Notes: a model not told the origin generated them from the sequence alone. A DNA stretch of 8,794 nucleotides from Alphaproteobacteria bacterium (GCA_005884705.1 VBAF01000092.1:7399-16192); one strand, 5' to 3'. Counted from the first letter of the stretch, positions 1 to 7,203 are shown. Made by a program: numbers and translations.

Positions 1-1
1 C

Positions 2-1735
2 CTGTCCGCCGCCGAAGTCGCCAAGCGCCGCCGGGCGCTCGGCGTGCGGCCGGTGTTCAAGCGGATCGACACGTGCGCCGCCGAGTTCGAATCGCGCACG
101 CCCTATCTCTATTCCTGTTACGAGGGCGATGGCCATCGTCCGGCGCAGTGCGAGGCGCAGCCCACCGACAAGCGCAAGGTCATCATCCTGGGCGGCGGTC
201 CGAACCGCATCGGCCAGGGAATCGAGTTCGACTATTGCTGCGTCCATGCAGTCTATGCCCTGCGCGAGGCCGGCTACGAGACCATCATGGTCAACTGCAA
301 CCCGGAAACCGTGTCGACCGACTACGACACCGCCGACCGCCTCTATTTCGAGCCGCTCACGGCCGAGGACGTGATCGAGCTGGTCGAGGTCGAGCGCCGC
401 AACGGCGAGTTGCTGGGGCTGATCGTGCAGTTCGGCGGCCAGACGCCGCTCAAGCTGGCCAAGCCGCTCGAGGCGGCCGGCATCCCGATCCTCGGCACCT
501 CGCCCGACGCGATCGATCTGGCCGAGGACCGCGACCGCTTCCAGAAGCTGATCCACATGCTGAAGCTGCGCCAGCCCGACAACGGCACGGCGACCTCCGA
601 GGCCGAGGCGATCAAGATTGCCGAGAGGATCGGCTATCCGGTCGTCATCCGGCCATCGTACGTGCTGGGCGGGCGCGCGATGCAGATCGTCTACGATCTC
701 GATGCCCTGCAGCGCTACATGCGCGACGCGGTGAAGGTCTCGGGCGCCAATCCGGTGCTGATCGATTCCTACCTGCGTGACGCAATCGAGGTCGATGTCG
801 ACGCGCTGGCCGACAAGGACCAGAACGTGTTCGTCGCCGGGATCATGGAGCATATCGAGGAAGCCGGCATCCATTCCGGCGATTCGGCCTGCTCGCTGCC
901 GCCTTATTCGCTGCCACACAAGATCATCGGCGAGATCGAGCGCCAGACCGAGGCGATGGCCAAGGCGCTGCAGGTCGTCGGCCTGATGAACGTGCAGTAC
1001 GCGGTCAAGGACGGCGAGGTCTTCGTGCTCGAGGTCAATCCGCGCGCCAGCCGCACCGTGCCGTTTGTCGCCAAGGCGACCGGCCAGCCGATCGCCAAGT
1101 TCGCCGCCCGCCTGATGGTCGGCGAGTCGCTTAAGTCGCTCGCCATCAAGAAGGCCAGGGGCAAGCACATCGCGGTCAAGGAGGCGGTGTTCCCCTTCGC
1201 GCGCTTCCCCGGCGTCGACGTGATCCTCGGGCCCGAGATGCGCTCGACCGGCGAGGTCATGGGGCTCGATCAGGATTTCGGCCGCGCCTTTGCCAAGAGC
1301 CAGCTCGGCGCGGGCAGCAAGGTGCCGATCGACGGCCAGGTCTTCGTATCGGTCAAGGATCCCGACAAGGCGGCGATGGTCAAGCCGGTCAAGCGGCTGA
1401 TTGAGCTCGGCTTCAAGGTCGTCGCGACCGGCGGCACCGCCGATTTCCTCGCCAAGCACGGCATCGCTGCGCAGCGGGTGAACAAGGTGCTGGAGGGCCG
1501 GCCGCACATCGTCGACCTGATGAAGGACGGCAAGATCCAGCTGGTTTTCAACACGGTGGACGGCGCCTCGGCGCTGACCGACAGCTTCACGCTGCGGCGC
1601 ACCGCGCTGATGAACAAAATCGCCTATTACACCACCGTCGCCGGCGCCAAGGCCTCGGTCGAGGGCATCGCCGCCGTGCATGGCGGGGCGCTCGACGTGG
1701 CGCCCTTGCAATCCTACTTCAAAGGCACCTTTTAG
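2..1735 (+). CDS. carB: Carbamoyl-phosphate synthase large subunit, C-terminal half (5' end outside window)
   Basis: CarB makes carbamoyl phosphate from bicarbonate, ATP and the ammonia supplied by CarA, for pyrimidine and arginine synthesis in the cytoplasm. The reading frame is open from the window edge, so the roughly 577 codons seen are about the last half of a protein of about 1,080 residues. In order they show the end of the oligomerisation domain (KRIDTCAAEFES), the second ATP-grasp (carbamate-phosphorylating) domain, and the C-terminal MGS-like allosteric domain. The ATP-grasp domain starts with LGGGPNRIGQGIEFDY near 188 and contains RPSYVLGGRAM near 650. Its metal-binding LEVNPRASRTVPF has the Glu codon at 1031 and the Asn codon at 1037. 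The MGS-like domain begins near 1340, with TGGT at 1427-1438 and VNKVLEGRPH from 1478, the region that binds UMP and ornithine/IMP in the E. coli enzyme. A GTG at 44 is internal and not the true start. No frame damage is visible. Identification is very secure. Confidence 0.98.
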   Translation: MSAAEVAKRRRALGVRPVFKRIDTCAAEFESRTPYLYSCYEGDGHRPAQCEAQPTDKRKVIILGGGPNRIGQGIEFDYCCVHAVYALREAGYETIMVNCNPETVSTDYDTADRLYFEPLTAEDVIELVEVERRNGELLGLIVQFGGQTPLKLAKPLEAAGIPILGTSPDAIDLAEDRDRFQKLIHMLKLRQPDNGTATSEAEAIKIAERIGYPVVIRPSYVLGGRAMQIVYDLDALQRYMRDAVKVSGANPVLIDSYLRDAIEVDVDALADKDQNVFVAGIMEHIEEAGIHSGDSACSLPPYSLPHKIIGEIERQTEAMAKALQVVGLMNVQYAVKDGEVFVLEVNPRASRTVPFVAKATGQPIAKFAARLMVGESLKSLAIKKARGKHIAVKEAVFPFARFPGVDVILGPEMRSTGEVMGLDQDFGRAFAKSQLGAGSKVPIDGQVFVSVKDPDKAAMVKPVKRLIELGFKVVATGGTADFLAKHGIAAQRVNKVLEGRPHIVDLMKDGKIQLVFNTVDGASALTDSFTLRRTALMNKIAYYTTVAGAKASVEGIAAVHGGALDVAPLQSYFKGTF

Positions 1736-1753
1736 CGCCCCTCATCCGCCGAA

Positions 1754-1771
1754 TTGCACCCCGCCGTGCAA
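1754..1771. repeat. Hairpin between carB and greA
   Basis: TTGCAC (1754-1759) and GTGCAA (1766-1771) are perfect 6-bp inverted arms around a 6-nt C-rich loop, 18 bases after the carB stop codon. It could slow or end transcription after carB. No T-run follows on either strand, so I do not call it an intrinsic terminator. A chance palindrome is possible. Confidence 0.35.
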
Positions 1772-1827
1772 CCGCGGTGGGTGGTTGGGCGTTGACGCCG
1801 TTCGATTGATTGGGGACCATTGTGATC

Positions 1828-2301
1828 ATGGAAAAGGTGCCGATGACGGCCGAGGGGCTGAAGAGCCTCGCGGACGAGCTGAAGACCCTCAAGAGCGTGG
1901 AACGACCTGCGATCATCAAGGCGATCGCGGCGGCGCGCGAGCACGGCGATCTGTCGGAAAACGCCGAGTATACCGCCGCGCGCGAGAAGCAGAGCTTCAT
2001 CGAAGGCCGCATCATGGAGGTCGAGGACATCATCTCGCGCGCCGAGGTGATCGATTTCTCCAAGCTCTCGGGCAAGATCGTGAAGTTCGGCGCCACTGTG
2101 CAGCTCGCCGACGAGGACACCGAGGAGAAGGTGAAGTACCAGATCGTCGGACCCTACGAGGCCGACCTCGCCAAGCGGCGCATCTCGGTGACTTCGCCGA
2201 TCGGCCGGGCGCTGATCGGCAAGACTGTCGGCGACACCGTCGAGGTCCAGACGCCGCGCGGTGCGCGCTCCTACGAGGTCGTCGGCGTCCAGTTCAAATA
2301 G
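1828..2301 (+). CDS. greA: Transcription elongation factor GreA
   Basis: GreA enters the RNA polymerase secondary channel and stimulates cleavage of backtracked transcripts, rescuing stalled elongation complexes. The product is 157 residues, the normal family length. Residues 1-76 form the N-terminal coiled-coil hairpin, whose tip reads HGDLSENAEY at 39-48. It keeps the conserved acidic pair D41 and E44 that act at the polymerase active site. Residues 77-157 form the FKBP-like globular domain, with KFGATVQLADEDTEE and SPIGRALIGK. I chose ATG at 1828 because MEKVPMTAEG is the usual alphaproteobacterial start. GGGGA at 1812-1816 is a plausible, slightly distant ribosome-binding site. A TTG at 1810 and a GTG at 1822 in the same frame are less likely starts. 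The gene lies 92 bases after carB; to my knowledge greA often follows carB in alphaproteobacteria. It may have its own promoter or be read through from carB. Confidence 0.96.
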   Translation: MEKVPMTAEGLKSLADELKTLKSVERPAIIKAIAAAREHGDLSENAEYTAAREKQSFIEGRIMEVEDIISRAEVIDFSKLSGKIVKFGATVQLADEDTEEKVKYQIVGPYEADLAKRRISVTSPIGRALIGKTVGDTVEVQTPRGARSYEVVGVQFK

Positions 2302-2322
2302 CCGGCGGCGACGCGCCGCCGG
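2302..2322 (+). terminator. GC-rich hairpin just after greA, possible terminator
   Basis: CCGGCGGCG (2302-2310) and CGCCGCCGG (2314-2322) form a perfect 9-bp all-GC stem with a 3-nt loop (ACG), starting on the base after the greA stop codon. The position and strength suggest a transcript end for greA. The bases after it (GCAACCCATC) are not T-rich, so it lacks half of a standard intrinsic terminator. It may instead stabilise the 3' end or work with Rho. Confidence 0.5.
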
Positions 2323-2355
2323 GCAACCCATCCGCGCTATGTTCGTTGCCTGACG

Positions 2356-4527
2356 ATGTCCCCGTTGCCGCCCGGCACAATCGGTCAAGGCCTGCCGCGC
2401 CTCGACGGCGTGGCCAAGGTGACCGGCGCGGCCCGGTACGGCGACGATCATCGTGTTCCGGGCGCCGCGCACGCCGCCCTGGCGCTCAGCACCATCGCGC
2501 GCGGCTCGATCGTCGCCATCGACCAGGCCGCGGCGCGCGCCGTGCCCGGCGTGCTCGAGATCTTTACCCATCGGAACGTGGGCAAGAGAGTGAAGCCCGG
2601 GCGGCCGTTGCTGTCCGGCGGCTACACCAATTCGCGCGTCCAGCCGCTCGGCTCGCCGCAAATCCACTTCGCCGGGCAGATCGTGGCGTTGGTCGTCGCG
2701 GAAACGGCGGAAGCGGCGCGCGAAGCCGCCGACCGGCTGGTCTTGACCTACGACGAGAAAGCCCCGACGGCGGGCTTCGACTCTCCGGGCGCCGAGGCCC
2801 GGCCTGCGAAGTCGATGCTGGCCAAGACGCGGCTCAAGGTCGGCGACGCGGATGAAGCCTTCGCGGCCGCACCGCACAAGGTCGATGCGCGTTACGAGAC
2901 GCCGGCACAGCACCACAATCCGATGGAGCTGTTCCAGGTCATCTGCGCCTGGGACAGCGACGACCTGACGGTGTGGGAATCCACCCAGCATGTCATCGGC
3001 ACGCAGCGCGGCATCGCCAAGCAGCTCGGCCTCTCGCCCAAACGGGTCCGGGTGATCGCGCCCTTCGTCGGCGGCGCGTTCGGCGCCCGCAACATGCCGC
3101 CGTCGACGCCGCTGGTTGCCTTCGCGGCGCGCGCGCTCGGCCGTCCGGTGCGCCTGGTCGTGACGCGCCAGCAGGGCTTCACGCTGATGACCTTCCGTGC
3201 CGAGACGCGTCATCGCGTGCGGCTTGCCGCCGATCGGCAAGGCCGTTTCGTCGCGTTGCGTCACGACAGCTGGGAGCTCACCAGCCGCACCGACAATTTC
3301 GTGCTCGCCGGCTCGGAGAACACGGCCCGGCTCTATGCCTGTCCCAACATCCGCACCGAGGTCCAGGTCGTCGAGGCGGATCGCCAGACGCCCGGCTTCA
3401 TGCGCGCGCCGCCGGAAGTGCCGTATTTCTTTGCGATGGAATCGGCGGTCGACGAGCTGGCGCACGCCATCGGCCTCGATCCGGTCGAGCTGCGGCGGCG
3501 CAATGACACCCTGGTCGACTCGGTCAGCCGAAAGCCGTTCAGCAGCCGCGCGCTGATGCCGTGCTTCGACGCCGCCGCCGAGGCCTTCGGATGGCGCGAG
3601 CGCGCGGCCCATCCGCGCGCCATGCGGCGGGGCGAATGGCTGGTCGGCTTCGGCTGCGCCGCCGCGGCCTATCCGGCGCAGGTAGCGGCGGCGGACTGCC
3701 GGGCGACGCTTTTTCCCGACGACAGGGTGCTGATCGAGATCGGCACGCACGAGATCGGCACCGGCGCCTACACCATCCTGGCGCAGACCGCGGCGGATCG
3801 GCTGGCGCTGCCGATCGACCGCATCGAGGTCAGGCTCGGCGATTCCCGTCTGCCGGCCGCGCCGCTGACCGCGGGTTCGGTCTCGACGGCGAGCAACTGC
3901 AACGCCGTTGCGCTGGCCTGCGACAGGCTCGCGGGCAAGCGCGCCGCGGCGGCGGGCGCGCCGCGGACCGGGCCGCTGGTGGCGGAGGCGACGTTCAAGC
4001 CGCGCGGCGCCTTTCCCTTCTCGCAGTTCCTGATCCGGCGCGGCATCCCGATGTTCGCCGGCGCGGTGCGCGACAAGCACGCGTTCTTTTCCTCGGGCGC
4101 ACACTTCGTCGAGGCGCATGTCCATGTCGACACGGGCGAGGTGCGCGTGCCGCGCATGGTCGGCGCCTTCGCCGCCGGAACCATCGTCAACGCCCGGACT
4201 GCCCGCAGCCAGTTGATGGGCGGTCAGATCTGGGGATTGTCAGCGGCGCTGCACGAGGCGACCGAGCTCGATCGCCGCACGGCGCGCTACGTCAACCGCG
4301 ATCTCGCGGGCTACCACATGCCGGTCCATGCCGACATCGGCCGCATCGAAACCATCCTGCTGCCGCAGCGCGACGAGCGGGTGAATCCACTGGGCATCAA
4401 AGGCGTCGGCGAGCTCGGCAACACCGGCGTGAACGCGGCGGTCGCCAATGCCGTGTTCCATGCCACCGGCATCCGCTGCCGGACGCTGCCGATCCGGGTC
4501 GAGCACCTGTTGCAGGCGCCGGCCTGA
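2356..4527 (+). CDS. Molybdopterin-binding subunit of a xanthine dehydrogenase/aldehyde oxidase family enzyme (PaoC-like), orphan
   Basis: At 723 residues this is the size and style of E. coli PaoC (YagR), the large catalytic subunit of a molybdenum hydroxylase that oxidises aldehydes or N-heterocycles. Family domains are visible in order. An aldehyde oxidase/xanthine dehydrogenase a/b hammerhead spans about residues 15-130 (GLPRLDGVAKVTGAARYGDD). The first cofactor domain follows, with STQ at 209-211 (Q211, equivalent by position to the Mo-contacting Gln), PFVGGAFGAR at 236-245 and MRAPPEVP at 349-356. The second cofactor domain has GTHEIGTGAYTILAQTAADRL and ends with GIKGVGELGNTGVNAA, which carries the presumed catalytic base E686. 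The loop at 239-245 reads GGAFGAR where many relatives have GGGFGGK. There is no signal peptide. PaoA-like (2Fe-2S) and PaoB-like (FAD) genes normally sit directly upstream, but greA is there instead. No clear ribosome-binding site precedes the ATG, and no other start fits. The substrate is unknown. Confidence 0.9.
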   Translation: MSPLPPGTIGQGLPRLDGVAKVTGAARYGDDHRVPGAAHAALALSTIARGSIVAIDQAAARAVPGVLEIFTHRNVGKRVKPGRPLLSGGYTNSRVQPLGSPQIHFAGQIVALVVAETAEAAREAADRLVLTYDEKAPTAGFDSPGAEARPAKSMLAKTRLKVGDADEAFAAAPHKVDARYETPAQHHNPMELFQVICAWDSDDLTVWESTQHVIGTQRGIAKQLGLSPKRVRVIAPFVGGAFGARNMPPSTPLVAFAARALGRPVRLVVTRQQGFTLMTFRAETRHRVRLAADRQGRFVALRHDSWELTSRTDNFVLAGSENTARLYACPNIRTEVQVVEADRQTPGFMRAPPEVPYFFAMESAVDELAHAIGLDPVELRRRNDTLVDSVSRKPFSSRALMPCFDAAAEAFGWRERAAHPRAMRRGEWLVGFGCAAAAYPAQVAAADCRATLFPDDRVLIEIGTHEIGTGAYTILAQTAADRLALPIDRIEVRLGDSRLPAAPLTAGSVSTASNCNAVALACDRLAGKRAAAAGAPRTGPLVAEATFKPRGAFPFSQFLIRRGIPMFAGAVRDKHAFFSSGAHFVEAHVHVDTGEVRVPRMVGAFAAGTIVNARTARSQLMGGQIWGLSAALHEATELDRRTARYVNRDLAGYHMPVHADIGRIETILLPQRDERVNPLGIKGVGELGNTGVNAAVANAVFHATGIRCRTLPIRVEHLLQAPA

Positions 4528-4530
4528 GGA

Positions 4531-5094
4531 TCAGGCGGCAGGGACCGCCGTCGCGGCGCGGCGCCGGCCGACCGCGGTCATCCAGCCATACTGGATCAGG
4601 AACAGGCTGATCTTGCTGGCGATGCCCCAGGCCGACATGACCGCCGCCCAGCTCTTGGGGTCGAGCGAGAGCGCCAGCGCGATGTTGAGGGCGGCAGAGG
4701 CGAACATCAGGGCGGCCCACACATAGCCGAACGTCGTGGCGACATCGGCGACCGGCTGGGCGCGCTCGGGCAGGTAGCGGTTCATCCAGCCGCGCCGCAG
4801 CATCACCACGCCGACGATGCAGTAGATCACGCTGGGCTTCAGCATCACGAAGGTCGGGTCGCGCGTGAAGAAGGTCGCCGTGCCCGAGGCCAGGATCAGC
4901 ACCACGCTCAAGAGCTGGAGGCTGCCGATCGGCTGCCGGCGGGCGTACTGCCAGCCGATCTGGGCCACCCCCAGCACCATGCCGAGCCCGACCGCGACGT
5001 AGAGGTTGTCGGTGGCGAGATAGACGACCAGGAACAGGATGGTCGAGGCGAGATCCATCAGCAGGACCCGCGCAGCCTGCAAGAGGTTCTTCAT
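4531..5094 (-). CDS. yciB: YciB/septation protein A family inner membrane protein
   Basis: This is a 187-residue polytopic inner membrane protein. The family (E. coli YciB, formerly called intracellular septation protein A) is linked to cell envelope synthesis and normal division; its biochemical activity is not settled. I see about six hydrophobic segments, near residues 11-27, 31-51, 58-76, 82-99, 117-143 and 149-172. The family signature is TFFTRDPTFVMLKPSVIYCI around 75-94, a loop followed by a Lys-Pro before a membrane helix. The C-terminus is short, basic and Ala-rich. The start codon is ATG (reverse strand) at 5094, with GGAGGG at 5104-5099 four bases before it, a strong ribosome-binding site. 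The stop codon is 3 bases from the stop of the convergent molybdoenzyme gene. Upstream lie a perfect inverted repeat and then the SnoaL-like gene on the same strand, 92 bases away. It may be transcribed separately or with that gene. Confidence 0.85.
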   Translation of the reverse strand: MKNLLQAARVLLMDLASTILFLVVYLATDNLYVAVGLGMVLGVAQIGWQYARRQPIGSLQLLSVVLILASGTATFFTRDPTFVMLKPSVIYCIVGVVMLRRGWMNRYLPERAQPVADVATTFGYVWAALMFASAALNIALALSLDPKSWAAVMSAWGIASKISLFLIQYGWMTAVGRRRAATAVPAA

Positions 5095-5117
5095 GGGACC
5101 CTCCGTCGCTAAACGGT

Positions 5118-5157
5118 AACGCTGTGTACGGTGGCGAGATTATCGCTACACAGCGTT
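5118..5157. promoter_or_regulatory. Perfect 11-bp inverted repeat upstream of yciB, candidate operator or RNA hairpin
   Basis: AACGCTGTGTA (5118-5128) and TACACAGCGTT (5147-5157) are exact reverse complements, 18 bases apart. Inside them GCGA (5134-5137) and TCGC (5143-5146) pair again, leaving a 5-nt loop and a 5-nt one-sided bulge (5129-5133). On the reverse strand GATAAT (5144-5139) resembles a -10 box and lies between the arms. TTGCGG sits 15 bases upstream of it, a weak and rather close -35. The layout fits an operator over a yciB promoter. It also fits a hairpin ending the SnoaL-like transcript, though no T-run follows. No regulator for it is evident in the window apart from the lrp product. 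Confidence 0.5.
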
Positions 5158-5186
5158 TCCCGCAAGTGGGTCTTTGTCATTCCGGA

Positions 5187-5564
5187 TCAGACGACGGCCT
5201 TGATGTAGGTGTCCTTCAGCACGATCAGGCCGCGGCGGAAGGTGTAGAGGTCGCAGCCGAGCCACGACTGCTTCTCGCCGGTCTTGAGCGTCGCCGTGCG
5301 GTGCCATTCGGTGACTGCCCGGTTGCCGCAGATGAATTCGCTGGTGTGCTTCCAGGCGATGTCGCCCGCCGCGGTGAACAACGGCTCGAAGTAGGAGCGG
5401 ATCGCGGCCTTGCCCTTGTAGCTCTGGCCCCAGAAGTCTGGGCCCTTGGCGTTGCGGAATTCACCATCTTCTGCAAACGAGTTCACGATGCCCTCGACAT
5501 CGCGCCGCGCGAAAGCGTCGGCGATCTCGTGCAGGCGCTCGAGGGTAACGTCGGGCTCGCGCAT
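5187..5564 (-). CDS. SnoaL/NTF2-like fold protein of unknown function
   Basis: This 125-residue soluble protein has the layout of the SnoaL-like branch of the NTF2 superfamily. N-terminal helices (RLHEIADAFARRDVEGIVNSFAEDGEFRN) lead into a cone-shaped pocket. GQSYKGKAAIRSYFEPLF at about 46-63 matches the common 'G..aI..yf' helix of these proteins. Beta strands follow: WKHTSEFICGNRAVTEWHRTAT, then WLGCDLYTFRRGLIVLKDTYIKAVV. The fold is used by ketosteroid-isomerase-like enzymes, cyclases and plain ligand-binding proteins, so the reaction cannot be read from the sequence. There is no signal peptide. The start ATG at 5564 lies 10 bases after the lrp stop codon with no clear ribosome-binding site, so it is probably co-transcribed with lrp and translated by coupling. 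A role linked to the small-molecule ligand of that regulator is an inference. Confidence 0.75.
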   Translation of the reverse strand: MREPDVTLERLHEIADAFARRDVEGIVNSFAEDGEFRNAKGPDFWGQSYKGKAAIRSYFEPLFTAAGDIAWKHTSEFICGNRAVTEWHRTATLKTGEKQSWLGCDLYTFRRGLIVLKDTYIKAVV

Positions 5565-5574
5565 CTGAACGCGC

Positions 5575-6051
5575 TTATTCCGTGGAAATGGGAACGCCCG
5601 GCAGCTGCTTGGCGGTGCGGAACACCATCATCGACTTGACGTGGCTGACATTGGGCGCCGAGGTGAGCCGCGTGGTCAGGAATTTTTGATAGTCGTCCCA
5701 GGTTTCGGCGACGATCTTCAGCAGGAAATCGGCCTCGCCCGCCAGCATGTGGCACTCGCGGATCTCGGGCCAGCCCGACACCAGCTCCTCGAACGATTTG
5801 AGGTCGGTCTCGGCCTGGCTGTTGAGGCCGACCAGCGCGAATACCGAGACGCTGTAGCCCAGCGCCTCGGGGCTGAGCTCGGCGTGGTAGCCCTTGATGA
5901 TGCCGGCGCGCTCGAGCGCCCGCACCCGGCGCAGGCAGGGCGGCGCCGATATGCCGGCGCGCTCCGCCAGCTCCACATTTGTCATGCGGCCGTTGGCCTG
6001 CAGATCGCTGAGAATTCGCCGGTCGATCCGATCGAGCTTTGCCCGAGCCAT
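5575..6051 (-). CDS. Lrp/AsnC family transcriptional regulator
   Basis: This 158-residue regulator has the standard two-part family layout. An N-terminal AsnC-type winged helix-turn-helix covers about residues 4-53: LDRIDRRILSDLQANGRMTN, then VELAERAGISAPPCLRRVRA. An effector-binding RAM (ACT-like) domain covers about 65-142, with ECHMLAGEADFLLKI and SHVKSMMVF. Such proteins usually form octamers or dimers of dimers, bind an amino acid or related ligand, and often control their own gene and neighbouring metabolic genes. The ligand here cannot be deduced. The start is ATG at 6051, with GGAGG at 6063-6059 and a 7-base spacer, a strong ribosome-binding site. The gene is divergent from trxB, with 177 bases between the two start codons. 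It is followed by a SnoaL-like gene 10 bases downstream, probably in the same transcript. Family assignment is secure; function is not known. Confidence 0.93.
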   Translation of the reverse strand: MARAKLDRIDRRILSDLQANGRMTNVELAERAGISAPPCLRRVRALERAGIIKGYHAELSPEALGYSVSVFALVGLNSQAETDLKSFEELVSGWPEIRECHMLAGEADFLLKIVAETWDDYQKFLTTRLTSAPNVSHVKSMMVFRTAKQLPGVPISTE

Positions 6052-6228
6052 GGGATTTCCTCCATTGGCGGCGGTCTATGCCAGAACCATGCCACGCGCG
6101 CAATAAAGTTGCGAGAAGCCCCGGCTTTTCTGAGGACAATTGCGCCGGGTTCCGTACAACGGCCGTGCAACGACGCCGAGCTTTGCATATATGTCAGCGT
6201 CATGCGGCGAGCGGGATGCGAATAGGTC
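6052..6228. promoter_or_regulatory. Divergent control region between the lrp-type gene and trxB
   Basis: This 177-base gap must hold promoters for both directions. Leftward, TTGCGC (6103-6098) and CATAGA (6080-6075) with a 17-base spacer form a plausible sigma-70 pair that would give a short leader before the GGAGG site of the lrp-type gene. Rightward, the best -10-like sequence is TATATG at 6188-6193, with no convincing -35 (GTGCAA at 6165-6170 is the nearest at 17 bases). AATAAA at 6102-6107 marks a local AT-rich patch. Lrp/AsnC regulators commonly bind their own upstream region, so a binding site here is expected, but I could not define one. Confidence 0.4.
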
Positions 6229-7200
6229 ATGGCAGCAGTACATCGTGGTAAGGTTCTAATCCTGGGTTCCGGACCCGCGGGCTACACCGCGGCCATCTAT
6301 GCGGCCCGCGCGAGTCTCAAGCCCATGCTGGTGCAGGGGATCCAGCCGGGCGGCCAGCTCACCATCACCACCGACGTCGAGAACTATCCGGGCTTCGCCG
6401 ACGTCATCCAAGGCCCGTGGCTGATGGAGCAGATGCAGAAGCAGGCCGAGCATGTCGGCACGCAACTCTTCTTCGACACCGTGGTCGAGGTCGACCTGGC
6501 CAAGCGCCCGTTCGCCTGCATCGGCGATTCCGGCGACCGCTATGAGGCGGACGCATTGATCATTTCGACCGGCGCCACCGCCAAATGGCTCGGCCTCCCG
6601 ACCGAGGAGTCGTTCCGTGGCGGCGGCGTGTCGGCCTGCGCGACCTGCGACGGCTTCTTCTTCCGCGGCAAGGAAGTGGTGGTCGTGGGCGGCGGCAACA
6701 CCGCGGTCGAGGAGGCGCTCTACCTTACGCATCACGCCTCGAAGGTGACCCTGATCCATCGCCGCGACAGCTTCCGTGCCGAGAAGATCCTGCAGGACCG
6801 GCTGTTCAGGAATCCCAAGGTCACCGTGCTCTGGGACACCGTGCTCGAAGAGATCCTGGGCGAGACCGCGCCGGCGCCGCTGGTCAAGGCGGTGCGGCTG
6901 CGCAACGTCAAGAGCCGCGCCGAGAGCACCTTGCCGACCGACGGCGTGTTCATCGCCATCGGCCATTCGCCCAACACCGAGCTGTTCAAGGGCAAGCTGG
7001 CGATGGACAGCGAGGGCTATCTGCTGACCAGGCCCGATTCGACGGCGACCGACATCGAAGGCGTCTACGCCGCGGGCGACGTGCAGGACAAGATCTTCCG
7101 CCAGGCCGTCACCGCGGCCGGCACCGGCTGCATGGCCGCGCTGGAAGCCGAGAAGTGGTTGGCGAGCCGGGAGGCGCGGGTGGCGCAAGCCGCGGAGTAG
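6229..7200 (+). CDS. trxB: Thioredoxin-disulfide reductase
   Basis: TrxB uses NADPH and FAD to reduce thioredoxin in the cytoplasm, feeding ribonucleotide reductase and disulfide repair. The product is 323 residues, the usual size for low-molecular-weight bacterial enzymes. The FAD site GSGPAGYTAA begins at residue 13. PGGQLTITTDVENYPGF near 41-57 is typical. The redox-active CATC is at C137 and C140, followed by DGFFFRGK. The NADPH-binding GGGNTAVEEAL is at 154-164, and HRRDSFRAEK at 177-186 contains the Arg residues that select NADPH. The C-terminal FAD motif AAGDVQDKIFRQAVTAAGTG contains D284. All catalytic features are present, so it should be active. The ribosome-binding site is weak (TAGG at 6223-6226), but the ATG at 6229 gives the expected N-terminus. 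It is followed after 3 bases by a lysR-type gene, an arrangement I recall from other alphaproteobacteria, suggesting a two-gene transcript. Confidence 0.97.
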   Translation: MAAVHRGKVLILGSGPAGYTAAIYAARASLKPMLVQGIQPGGQLTITTDVENYPGFADVIQGPWLMEQMQKQAEHVGTQLFFDTVVEVDLAKRPFACIGDSGDRYEADALIISTGATAKWLGLPTEESFRGGGVSACATCDGFFFRGKEVVVVGGGNTAVEEALYLTHHASKVTLIHRRDSFRAEKILQDRLFRNPKVTVLWDTVLEEILGETAPAPLVKAVRLRNVKSRAESTLPTDGVFIAIGHSPNTELFKGKLAMDSEGYLLTRPDSTATDIEGVYAAGDVQDKIFRQAVTAAGTGCMAALEAEKWLASREARVAQAAE

Positions 7201-7203
7201 GTG

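Noticed and set aside
1792..1820. TTGACG at 1792-1797 as a -35 box for greA
   Set aside because: The hexamer is good, but the sequence 17 bases downstream (GACCAT) is a poor -10, so I could not support a full promoter.
2339..2353. Five-codon mini reading frame (MFVA) ending 2 bases before the molybdoenzyme start
   Set aside because: It has no ribosome-binding site and is too short to separate from chance. A translational coupling role is not supported.
1732..4125. A very long (797-codon) open frame on the reverse strand across greA and the molybdoenzyme gene
   Set aside because: It lies antisense to two well-recognised genes and reads as Arg/Ala/Gly/Asp-rich low-information protein, typical of the mirror frame in GC-rich DNA.
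6110..6132. Palindrome-like GAAGCCCCGGCTTTTC between the lrp-type gene and trxB as a terminator
   Set aside because: The stem is only about five pairs with a 2-base loop, and it lies upstream of both divergent genes, where a terminator makes little sense.
5641..6225. Forward open frame opposite the lrp-type gene (and a similar one at 5124-5639 opposite the SnoaL-like gene)
   Set aside because: Both lie antisense to genes with clear family signatures and show no recognisable domain of their own.
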